Positions 38,433-45,719 of a stretch of DNA of 64,000 nucleotides are shown piece by piece (position 1 is the first letter of the stretch; every line of letters begins with the position of its first letter). Location of the stretch: assembly GCA_050011895.1 (NCBI GenBank), contig JBEKIF010000001.1, positions 124,001-188,000 on the forward strand, read 5' to 3'. Made by a program: the position numbers and the translations under genes. This DNA comes from DATBGO01 sp050011895. Its GTDB lineage: Bacteria; Actinomycetota; Actinomycetes; Streptosporangiales; Streptosporangiaceae. Below the pieces are notes generated by a model. That model ran no database searches, was not told the DNA's origin, and saw nothing but the letters and a program-made list of their open reading frames with translations.

Positions 38433-39659
38433 TCAGAACAGCAGACTGGACAAGGCGGCTCTGGCCTTCGCCACCCGCTGGTCCTTGGGCGGGAAGACGC
38501 TGAACAGGTTGACCAGGTGCAACCGGGCGCGGTTCCGCTCGTCTCCTGAAGTCCGGCGGACGGTATCGAGGAGCCGGTTGAACCCCGCATCAACCCGGCC
38601 AAGTGCCACCTCGATATCGGCTGCGCGCGCCTGAGCGTCCGGATCGCCGGGATTGTCGTCGGCCTCCCGCCGCACTTCGGCCTGGTCGTAGGAGTTCACC
38701 CGCCGGATCAGGTCCACCTGGGCCAGGCCCATCGTGGCCACTGGGTGACCTGGCGAGGAGGCGAGAACCTTCTCGAATGCAGCCGCCGCCCCGTCCAGGT
38801 CGCCGCGCTCCATCGCCTGCTGGGCCTCGCCGAACGCCGGATCCGACATGAAGGCGCCCTGCTCAGGGCCACTCCCAGGGCCCGGCCGGCCAGCTCCAGG
38901 CCGGCCGGATGGCCCCCGTGCCTGACCGGGCTGTGCCTGACCGGGCTGTGCCTGACTGGGCCGTGCCTGACCGGGCCGTGCCTGACCCGGCCGTGCCTGG
39001 CCGGGCCCTCCCCGCCCTGGCCCTCCGAAGGCGGGCGGCACCTGGCCGGGCGGTGTCTGGCCGGGCCGTGCCTGGCCGGGCCGTGCCTGCCCTGGCCCGG
39101 CCTGCACGGCTGCTGTCCCGGCATCCGTCGCGGCGGTGCTCGCCGACTCCGGGCCTTCATCCCCCTCGTTGACACCGGCGTAGCCGGGCAGCCCAAGCTG
39201 GTCGGCGATCCGCATGACGGCGCCAAGCCATTCCCTGACCTGAGCCTCTGGCATGGCGCCCAGGAAGGCCTCAACGATCTGCCCGGCGACGACGGCCACG
39301 ACCATCGGGATGCTCTGCACCTGCAGCGCCGCGCTCAGCTGCGGGTTGGCATCGACGTCCACCTTGGCGAGTAGCCACGCGCCGTCCGCCTCGCTGGCGA
39401 GCTTCTCCAGCACCGGCCCGAGCTGCTTACACGGCCCGCACCACTCCGCCCACAGGTCGAGCACCACAGGAACGCTGCGTGACCGCTCGACGACCTCTGC
39501 ATTGAACGTGTCGTCTGTTACCTCGATCACGTTCCCCGGCTGTTCATCCGGCGTCTCGCCGTTACCCGCTGACCTGGCCGCCTGCCTGCGCTGCGCGGCC
39601 TGCCGCGCGCCAAGGTCGACGGCTCCGTGGAGGGAAAAATCCCGCGGCTGCTGCTGCAT
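38433..39659 (-). CDS. thioredoxin-TPR co-chaperone (CnoX/YbbN-like) with collagen-like repeat linker
   Basis: A 408-residue protein. Residues 43-145 form a thioredoxin domain with WCGPC (Cys74, Cys77). Residues 170-260 are PGQAR/PGQ repeats, and residues 270 to the end are tetratricopeptide-like helices (AMERGDLDGAAAAFEKVLASSPGH..., VDAGFNRLLDTVRRTSGDERNRARLHLVNLF). Thioredoxin plus C-terminal TPR is the layout of YbbN/CnoX, a holdase/redox co-chaperone. The PGQAR linker is far longer than in relatives and is encoded by a 15-bp tandem repeat. Start at the second ATG; the first is six codons upstream. Confidence 0.88.
   Translation of the reverse strand: MQQQPRDFSLHGAVDLGARQAAQRRQAARSAGNGETPDEQPGNVIEVTDDTFNAEVVERSRSVPVVLDLWAEWCGPCKQLGPVLEKLASEADGAWLLAKVDVDANPQLSAALQVQSIPMVVAVVAGQIVEAFLGAMPEAQVREWLGAVMRIADQLGLPGYAGVNEGDEGPESASTAATDAGTAAVQAGPGQARPGQARPGQTPPGQVPPAFGGPGRGGPGQARPGQARPGQARPSQAQPGQAQPGQARGPSGRPGAGRPGPGSGPEQGAFMSDPAFGEAQQAMERGDLDGAAAAFEKVLASSPGHPVATMGLAQVDLIRRVNSYDQAEVRREADDNPGDPDAQARAADIEVALGRVDAGFNRLLDTVRRTSGDERNRARLHLVNLFSVFPPKDQRVAKARAALSSLLF
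38915..39110. repeat. 15-bp tandem repeat encoding PGQAR units
   Basis: Imperfect copies of GCCTGACCGGGCCGT / GCCTGGCCGGGCCGT repeat in the coding sequence of the thioredoxin-TPR protein. The unit is a multiple of three, so copy-number change alters linker length without a frameshift. Confidence 0.85.
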
Positions 39660-39968
39660 GACTCCATCCTGCCGCATCCGCGGGACCGCCCAGGCACGCT
39701 ATCGCGAGCCTGCGTCAGGCGGGCGGGCCGGTGAGGCGCTGCCGTTCAATGAGCGCGTCGACTGTCCCTGGCCGTAGTCCGGCAGCCCGATGGCGCACAG
39801 GATCTGACCGGCCAGGTCGCCGATCAACATCACCACCGCGCCGAGCACCCACTGGCGGATAACCGCGCACCTCGCTCGGCGAGCAGCACTCGACGGGCGT
39901 TGATCGCCCGCCTCGCGGAGTAGATAAAATGCCACCAGGCCCCTTACCACGAGGAAACGGACGTACAG
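39660..39968. other. intergenic region upstream of DUF397 gene, possible very small membrane ORF
   Basis: On the minus strand a frame ending at 39699 contains RQWVLGAVVMLIGDLAGQIL, which looks like one membrane helix. No start codon with a ribosome-binding site supports it, and its long form would run antisense into the DUF397 gene. I see no firm gene. Confidence 0.3.
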
Positions 39969-40286
39969 ATGCCGCGGATACGCCTCTTCCGCGTGGCGTG
40001 GCGCAAGAGCCGCCACTCAGCCAACGGTGCCGACTGCGTGGAGGTCGGCGTGTGGGCCAAGAGCGGTTACAGCAGCGGCGCGAACTGCGTCGAGGCGACG
40101 GCCGTCACCAGCCGCGACGGGCTCAAGATCCCGGCCGGAAAGGCCGACACCGAGAAGCTGATCTTGCTGCGCGACAGCAAGAATCCGGACGGCGGCACGC
40201 TCGTGTTCGACGAGCACGAGTGGGGCGCATTCATCGCTGGTGTCAAAGATGGCGAGTTCGACCTTCCAGACGACGAAGACCCCTAG
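39969..40286 (+). CDS. DUF397 domain protein (orphan)
   Basis: A 105-residue protein with the DUF397 hallmarks WRKSRHSANGADCVEV and LLRDSKNPDGGTLVFDEHEWGAFIAGVKDGEFD. The middle holds a second GANCVEATAV element, so the CVEV strand appears duplicated compared with the usual 60-70-residue members. DUF397 proteins are normally encoded beside an XRE/helix-turn-helix partner in actinomycetes; none is adjacent here. Confidence 0.88.
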   Translation: MPRIRLFRVAWRKSRHSANGADCVEVGVWAKSGYSSGANCVEATAVTSRDGLKIPAGKADTEKLILLRDSKNPDGGTLVFDEHEWGAFIAGVKDGEFDLPDDEDP

Positions 40287-40299
40287 CCCGGTCCGCCGG

Positions 40300-40475
40300 G
40301 CCCGCCGCGCCACGCCAGCCGCCAGGCCAGCCGCGCCACGCCAGCCGCCACGCCCGCCACGCCCGCCGCGCCACGCCAGCCGCCACGCCCGCCACGCCCG
40401 CCGCGCCACGCCAGCCGCCACGCCCGCCACGCCCGCCGCGCCACGCCAGCCGCCACGCCCGCCACCCTGCCCCCA
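40300..40475. repeat. 35-bp tandem repeat array
   Basis: A unit beginning CCGCGCCACGCCAGCCGCC recurs at 40331, 40366, 40401 and 40436, exactly 35 bp apart, with partial copies before and after. The unit length is not a multiple of three, so it is non-coding despite open frames across it. Confidence 0.92.
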
Positions 40476-40519
40476 CGGCCGCTGCACCGTCACCTGATCT
40501 TGCCTTTCGGCGCGCCTAT

Positions 40520-40577
40520 ACCGGATTTCGTGGGGAATCCCGCCCGATATACCCGTTATATACCCACCAAATCCGGT
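40520..40577. repeat. interrupted inverted repeat in an AT-rich patch
   Basis: Arms ACCGGATTTCGTGGG (40520-40534) and CCCACCAAATCCGGT (40563-40577) are complementary except for one central C-C mismatch. The 28-nt spacer contains GATATACCCGTTATATA, the most AT-rich stretch of the neighbourhood. It could be an operator, a replication or termination structure, or a miniature-element end pair. Confidence 0.6.
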
Positions 40578-40649
40578 ACAAGTAACTCCTCGAACCAGCC
40601 GCCTAACGAAAGCCCACGGCCACCTCGCCCGAAACCCGCTCACCCAGGT

Positions 40650-40976
40650 CGAGCCGGAAACCGGCGGGCCGGAAACCGGCGGCCCGGAAACCGGCGGCCC
40701 GGAAACTGCCGGACCAGTCACCGCGTGCTGGAAGCCGCCGGGCCGGAACCGGCGTGCCGGTCACCGCGTGCCGGAAACTGCCGGACCAGTCACCGCGGGC
40801 CGGAAACCGCCGGACCAGTCACCGCGTGCTGGAAGCCGCCGGGCCGGAACCGGCGTGCCGGTCACCGCGTGCCGGAAACTGCCGGGCCGGTCACCGCGTG
40901 CCGGAAACTGCCGGGCCGGAACCGGCGGGCCGGAAACCGCCGGGCCGGTCACCGCGTGCCGGAAACCGCCGGACCG
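40650..40976. repeat. GCCGGAAAC/CACCGCGTGCCGG palindromic minisatellite
   Basis: Units of roughly 29-30 bp, such as GGTCACCGCGTGCCGGAAAC followed by TGCCGGGCC, repeat about ten times with variants, ending at the icmA stop codon. The units are rich in CCGG palindromes and could form many hairpins, perhaps serving as the terminator of the icmA mRNA. Confidence 0.9.
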
Positions 40977-40977
40977 G

Positions 40978-42657
40978 TCAGAAGGCCGGGGCCTCGAAGT
41001 AAGTGCCCCACTCATCACGCAATGCTCCGCAGATCTCGCCGAGTGTCGCCTCGGCGCGGGCCGCGTCCAACATGGCCGGCATCATGTTGTCGCCAGATCG
41101 CGCTGCCGCGATCATCGCGCCCAGCGCGGCGTCGACGGCCGCCTGGTCCCGCGCCTGCCGACGGGCAGCGAGTTCGCGGTCCTGAACCCGTTCCACTTCG
41201 TGGCTGACCCGGAGAATCTCTACCGGCAGGCCCACCGTTTCCGGATAGCAATTGACGCCGACGACCCGCTTATCGCCCTTCTCCACCTTCTGCTGATAGC
41301 TGAAGGCGGCCTCGGCGATCTCCGCCATGAACCAGCCTTCCTCGATTCCCCGCAGGATTCCGCCGGTCATCGAGGAGTCCGGGCTCATCGCCTTGATCCG
41401 GGCGAAGATCTGCTCTGCCTCGGCTTCCATCCGGTCAGTGAGGGATTCGACGTACCAGGAGCCGCCAAGCGGGTCGGCCACGTTGACCACGCCCGTCTCC
41501 TCCATGATCACCTGCTGGGTGCGCATCGCGATCTCCGCAGCCTTCTCGCTCGGCAGCGCGAGCACCTCGTCGAGCGCGTTCGTGTGCAGCGAATTGGTCC
41601 CGCCCAGTACCGCGGCCAGCCCCTCGATCGCGGTCCTCACCACGTTGTTGTCCGGCTGCTGCGCGGTCAGCGAGACCCCGGCTGTCTGGGTGTGGAACCG
41701 CAGGTGCTGGGCGCGTTCGGTGCGAGCGCCGTAGACATCCCGCAGCCAGCGTGCCCAGATCCGGCGCGCGGCGCGGAACTTGGCGATCTCCTCGAAGAAG
41801 TCAATGTGCGCATCGAAGAAAAATGACAGGCCCGGCGCGAACTCCTCGATATCAAGCCCGCGCGAAAGGCCGAGTTCCACGTAGCCGAACCCGTCGGCGA
41901 GCGTGAACGCGAGTTCCTGCGCCGCTGTGGACCCAGCTTCCCTGATGTGATACCCGGACACCGACAGCGGCTTGTACGCCGGGATCTCCCGCGCGCAGTA
42001 CTCCATCAGGTCGCCGATCAGCCGCAGGTGCGGCTCGGGCGGGAAGAGCCATTCCTTCTGCGCGATGTACTCCTTGAAGATGTCGGTCTGCAGGGTGCCG
42101 TCCAGCTTGCCGATGTCGGCGCCCTGGCGCTGCGCGGCTGCCAGGTACATGCAAAAGACCGGGACCGCCGGGCCGCTGATCGTCATCGACGTAGTGACGT
42201 CGGCCAGCGGGATGCCGGAGAACAGGACATCCATGTCGGCCGCCGAGTCGATGGCCACGCCGCAGTGCCCGACCTCGCCGGCGGCGCGCGGGTCATCGGA
42301 ATCGCGGCCCATCAGGGTCGGCATGTCAAAAGCGACCGACAGGCCGCCGCCACCACCGCGCAGCAGCATTTTGTACCGCTCGTTGGTCTGTGTCGCGTTG
42401 CCGAACCCGGAGAACTGCCGGATGGTCCACGTCCTGCCCCGGTACCCGCCGGGGTAGAGGCTGCGGGTGAACGGGTACTCCCCCGGCCAGCCGATCCGCT
42501 CGAAACCCGGGACCACCGCGCCATCCGGCGGCCCGTAGACCGGGTCCACCTCGAGCCCGGACAGCGTGGTGAAGTCTGCGTCCCGCACCCGGGAGGCGTC
42601 GTACCGCCGCTGCCAGCGCTGCCTGCCGTCGCCGCCCGCTGTGTCATGCGCATTCAT
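40978..42657 (-). CDS. icmA: acyl-CoA mutase large subunit, isobutyryl-CoA mutase type
   Basis: A 559-residue catalytic subunit of the methylmalonyl-CoA mutase family without a B12-binding domain, as in split mutases. Two substrate-specificity positions separate the families: methylmalonyl-CoA mutase has Tyr in RQYAGF and Arg in the ILKEYxxR segment, whereas isobutyryl-CoA mutase has Phe and Gln. Here they are Phe82 (RQFSGFG) and Gln200 (EYIAQKEW), so interconversion of isobutyryl- and n-butyryl-CoA is predicted. The B12-binding partner (icmB) is not in the window. A perfect palindrome lies upstream. MeaB and the epimerase are 5-7 kb away. Confidence 0.88.
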   Translation of the reverse strand: MNAHDTAGGDGRQRWQRRYDASRVRDADFTTLSGLEVDPVYGPPDGAVVPGFERIGWPGEYPFTRSLYPGGYRGRTWTIRQFSGFGNATQTNERYKMLLRGGGGGLSVAFDMPTLMGRDSDDPRAAGEVGHCGVAIDSAADMDVLFSGIPLADVTTSMTISGPAVPVFCMYLAAAQRQGADIGKLDGTLQTDIFKEYIAQKEWLFPPEPHLRLIGDLMEYCAREIPAYKPLSVSGYHIREAGSTAAQELAFTLADGFGYVELGLSRGLDIEEFAPGLSFFFDAHIDFFEEIAKFRAARRIWARWLRDVYGARTERAQHLRFHTQTAGVSLTAQQPDNNVVRTAIEGLAAVLGGTNSLHTNALDEVLALPSEKAAEIAMRTQQVIMEETGVVNVADPLGGSWYVESLTDRMEAEAEQIFARIKAMSPDSSMTGGILRGIEEGWFMAEIAEAAFSYQQKVEKGDKRVVGVNCYPETVGLPVEILRVSHEVERVQDRELAARRQARDQAAVDAALGAMIAAARSGDNMMPAMLDAARAEATLGEICGALRDEWGTYFEAPAF

Positions 42658-42687
42658 CAGATTCCTCCGGGCCGACCAGCAGCTGGA

Positions 42688-42705
42688 TAGTAGGACGTCC
42701 TACTA
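42688..42705. promoter_or_regulatory. perfect 18-bp palindrome upstream of icmA
   Basis: TAGTAGGACGTCCTACTA is exactly self-complementary. It begins 31 bp before the icmA start, over the likely promoter (TACTAT on the minus strand could be the -10). This is the expected size and place for a dimeric repressor operator, for example of a TetR-family acyl-CoA regulator. Confidence 0.7.
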
Positions 42706-42845
42706 ATCTTTGCTCCCAAGTGTATGCCGCCGGGACTCAGCGGGAAAGGTGCCGCTGCGCCCAACCGCCGGCCGTGCCGTGGCGTCACATGGAGTGCCTG
42801 GGCGCTATGGGGCTCAGGCGGCCAGCCCCTTGACGCGCTGAATGT

Positions 42846-43463
42846 GTGGTAAAACCGATGCAGTATCGCGCAGGCGACGTGGGCCGCACAGCGGTCTTCG
42901 GGGACGTCGTGACCATCCAGGGATCGTGGACCGTGCCGCCCGTGCCGGCGCCGCGGCAAGGGAGCTCCGTGGGCAGGCTCCAGTTTGCCGACCGCGAGGC
43001 GGCGGAAGAGCTCTTCAACGCCTGCTATCCGCGGCTGGCCGGATGGGTGCGGCGGCTGGTCGATGACGACGAGACAGCACACGAGATCGCCTCCGAGGCA
43101 TTCACCCGCCTGCTCGCGAAGTGGACCGCGCTGGACAGCCCGCAGAGTTACCTGTACATGATCGCGACCAACCTGGTACGCGATCACTGGCGAAAGACGG
43201 GCAGGGAACGACGCGCGATCAGGACGCTGACGGCCGCGGCGCCGGCCGACCCCGCCTATCACCCAGTGCAGGATGTCGACGTCCGGGCGCTAATCGAGGC
43301 ACTGCCCGCGAAGCTGCGCTGCGCGTTCCTGCTGCACTACTACGCCGGATTTGGCGTCCGCGAAGTCGCGGCGATGCTGGGCAGGCCAGAGGGAACGATC
43401 AAGGCGGACCTGCACCATGCGCGCGCCCGGCTGAAGGCCGCCGTCGGAGACGCCGGTGACTGA
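42846..43463 (+). CDS. ECF-family RNA polymerase sigma factor
   Basis: Up to 205 residues. Region 2 (EELFNACYPRLAGWVRRLVDDDETAHEIASEAFTRLLAKW...SYLYMIATNLVRDHWRKTGRERRA) and region 4 (IEALPAKLRCAFLLHYYAGFGVREVAAMLGRPEGTIKADLHHARARLK) are complete. Two starts compete: GTG 42846, and GTG 42969, which has AGGGAG 4 nt upstream and starts just before region 2. The latter is the better-supported translation start. The 3' end overlaps the next gene by 8 bp, so the membrane protein downstream is probably its regulator or target. Confidence 0.9.
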   Translation: MVKPMQYRAGDVGRTAVFGDVVTIQGSWTVPPVPAPRQGSSVGRLQFADREAAEELFNACYPRLAGWVRRLVDDDETAHEIASEAFTRLLAKWTALDSPQSYLYMIATNLVRDHWRKTGRERRAIRTLTAAAPADPAYHPVQDVDVRALIEALPAKLRCAFLLHYYAGFGVREVAAMLGRPEGTIKADLHHARARLKAAVGDAGD

Positions 43464-44895
43464 TCCACGCGACAAGATTGACTCCTGGCTGGACGCCGAC
43501 GTGGAGCCGCTGCCTCCGCCGCCGGGCGCCTTCGGCCTGATCAGCAGGCAGGCCCGCAGGCGGAAGGCCAGCCGGGCGCTGGTCTCCGCGGTCGGCGCCG
43601 TCGCCTTGATCGCAGCCGCCGTGGCGCTCCCGCATGCCGCCCAGACCCTGCTACACCGCGGCACCGGCGATAGCCCTCGAGCAGTAGCGGCCGGGGCGTC
43701 GCCGCACAGAACGGCTCCCAGTCCGGGCAAGACCCGCCAAGCCATGGGCGGCGCCACCCCGGAGACGCACTCGGCCACGATTGCGCCGCCTGCGACCTCG
43801 TCGCTGTCAGCCGGCAACTCCGGCGGCGCGGTACCGCGCAACTTCCAGCCCACCTCGGTCACCTTCATCAACATGCGGATCGGCGCGGTGATCGGCCAGG
43901 CCGGCACCCCTGGTCACTGCGCCACCCCGTACTGCACGTCGCTGGCGGGCACGTCCGACTACGGCACCAGCTGGTACGGGGTCACCGCCCCGGTCAACGG
44001 CGCGCCCAGCGGCGCCAGCGGCGTGAGCCAGATCCGCTTCCTCAACCTCAGCGATGGCTGGGCCTTCGGCCCCGGGCTCTGGGTGACCCACGACGGGGGG
44101 GCGCACTGGACACCTGAGCTGACGTCCGGGCTGCGGGTGACCGACCTGGAGACGGCAGACGGCCGTGCCTTCGCGATCTTCGCCAGCTGCACCGGCGACA
44201 CCGCCACGTACGCCGCGCACTGCGGCAGCTTCTCGCTGTTCTCCTCGCTGGCCAGGAGCGACCGGTGGCTTCCAGTATCAGGTCCAGCAGGCGGCCTCAA
44301 GCTGTCTGGCGCGGGGCTCGGCCATCCGGCGACGGCGAGCCTACTCCTGGCAGCCGGCACTGGTTACCTGCTCGCGCCGTCCGGCCAGATCTACAGCGGC
44401 CCGCTCACCGGCGCCGCGTGGACCGTGGCCGGCCAGGCACCCAACGCGCCTGGTGCGCCAGGTCCTGACGGCCAGCCGACCACCGGGCTGCTCGCCGCCC
44501 GGTCCAGCCTGCTCTTCGAGCTGTGCGCGAGGACGACTGAGGCGGGCGGCTCGCAGGCCAAGTCGGTTTACTCGTCGGCTGACGGCGGCAAGACGTGGCG
44601 GCAGGCCGGCACTGCGCCGCCGGCCGGGATAGCGAGATCACTGGCCGCCGCGCAAGGCAACCTCGTGGTCCTCGCCACGACGGCCGGCCTCGCTGTCTCG
44701 AACGACGGCGGTGCCACCTGGACCCAGACCGAGACCGGACCGCGCGGCGCGGCTGCGGGGCGGCCGGGATTCAGCTACGTCGGGATGACAGACCATCAGC
44801 AGGGTGTCGCCGTGCCGGCCGATCCGCAGCTGCGTGAGGTGTTCACCACCACCGACGGCGGCGCCACCTGGCAGGCGCGGCCGGTCCAGGGCTGA
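43456..44895 (+). CDS. membrane-anchored Asp-box (BNR/sialidase-like repeat) protein coupled to the ECF sigma factor
   Basis: A 479-residue protein whose GTG start overlaps the sigma stop. A cytoplasmic segment of about 38 residues (IDSWLDADVEPLPPPPGAFGLI) precedes one membrane helix (ALVSAVGAVALIAAAVALP). The exterior has at least four Asp-box motifs: THDGGAHW, SADGGKTW, SNDGGATW and TTDGGATW, implying a beta-propeller. No zinc-binding anti-sigma motif is seen. The topology suggests an extracytoplasmic sensor that may hold the sigma factor, but the function is inferred from coupling. Confidence 0.8.
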   Translation: MTDPRDKIDSWLDADVEPLPPPPGAFGLISRQARRRKASRALVSAVGAVALIAAAVALPHAAQTLLHRGTGDSPRAVAAGASPHRTAPSPGKTRQAMGGATPETHSATIAPPATSSLSAGNSGGAVPRNFQPTSVTFINMRIGAVIGQAGTPGHCATPYCTSLAGTSDYGTSWYGVTAPVNGAPSGASGVSQIRFLNLSDGWAFGPGLWVTHDGGAHWTPELTSGLRVTDLETADGRAFAIFASCTGDTATYAAHCGSFSLFSSLARSDRWLPVSGPAGGLKLSGAGLGHPATASLLLAAGTGYLLAPSGQIYSGPLTGAAWTVAGQAPNAPGAPGPDGQPTTGLLAARSSLLFELCARTTEAGGSQAKSVYSSADGGKTWRQAGTAPPAGIARSLAAAQGNLVVLATTAGLAVSNDGGATWTQTETGPRGAAAGRPGFSYVGMTDHQQGVAVPADPQLREVFTTTDGGATWQARPVQG

Positions 44896-45030
44896 TCCCG
44901 GCCAGCCATCCGCCGGGCGCGGCCGGTCCAGGGCTGATCCCGGCCCGCCATCCGCCGGGCGCGGCCGGTCCAGGGCTGATCCCGGCCAGCCATCCGCCGG
45001 GCGCGGCCGGTCCAGGGCTGATCAGGCCCG
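44875..45030. repeat. 42-bp tandem repeat spanning the stop codon of the Asp-box gene
   Basis: The unit beginning GCGCGGCCGGTCCAGGGCTG recurs at 44875, 44917, 44959 and 45001 (42 bp each, last copy partial). Each copy carries the same in-frame TGA, so the first copy encodes the C-terminus RPVQG and stop, and the others are non-coding. Confidence 0.92.
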
Positions 45031-45063
45031 CTATGGGCCAGGGGGGCCCGCCGGGTGTCCGGC

Positions 45064-45579
45064 TTACCGGTCGGTGAAGTCGCCGGCGTCCACCCGCAGC
45101 CTGCGCAGCATGCCGAACATCTCCTTGAGCTGCGCCTGGTCGTAACCGCCCATCCCGAAACCGGCAGCCATCAGGTCTGCGGTGGCCCGGTCCAGCACCG
45201 CGCGGCCGGCCGCGGTGATCTGGGCCAGCGTTCCCCTCCCGTCCCGCGGGTTCGGTTTCCGGGCGACGAAGCCGGCAAGCTCCAGGCGGTTGATGATGTT
45301 GGTGACACTGGTCGGGTGGACCATCAGCCGGTCCCCGATCAACCGCAACGGCAGCGCCCCCGGCTTGCTGAACCCCAGCAGGACGAGTGCCTCGTACCGC
45401 GCGAATGTCAGCCCGTACGGCCTCAGCACCGAGTCGAGCTCGCCGATCAGGATCTGCTGCGCCCGCATGATCGACGTGACAGCCGCCATCGCATGGGAGT
45501 CACCGAATCTGCTTTCCCATGTCTGCGCGGCGCGGGCGATGGGATCGAACGGCAGATCCAGTGGCTTGGGCACAGCCAC
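45064..45579 (-). CDS. MarR-family transcriptional regulator
   Basis: A 171-residue winged-helix protein. HTH region: LDSVLRPYGLTFARYEALVLLGFSKPGALPLRLIGDRLMVHPTSVTNIINRLELAGFVARKPNPRDGRGTLAQIT. The start is a GTG (another GTG two codons on). It is divergent from the ABC-like gene; the spacer has an AT-rich TTATATTCC element. Target unknown. Confidence 0.88.
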   Translation of the reverse strand: MAVPKPLDLPFDPIARAAQTWESRFGDSHAMAAVTSIMRAQQILIGELDSVLRPYGLTFARYEALVLLGFSKPGALPLRLIGDRLMVHPTSVTNIINRLELAGFVARKPNPRDGRGTLAQITAAGRAVLDRATADLMAAGFGMGGYDQAQLKEMFGMLRRLRVDAGDFTDR

Positions 45580-45719
45580 AACGTACTGGTACCCGCAACC
45601 GCCGGGCTCTCGCGACGGCCAACCCGGGCGGGAGCGGGGCACGAAGGGGCACGCGACTAATCACAATGAGTTATATTCCCTGCTGGGGACCAGGTGACCG
45701 AGCAAAATCGGGGGATGAT

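Noticed and set aside
39699..40016. Minus-strand 105-codon frame with one membrane-like helix.
   Set aside because: Its only long start lies antisense inside the DUF397 gene, and no internal start has a ribosome-binding site; kept only as a note in the gap description.
40300..40976. CRISPR array.
   Set aside because: Units repeat without unique spacers, are GC-simple, and no cas gene is present; these are minisatellites.
40500..41207. Open frame through the CCGG-rich repeat region as a Pro/Arg-rich protein.
   Set aside because: It is a product of the tandem repeat and overlaps the icmA 3' end on the opposite strand; no start signal or domain.
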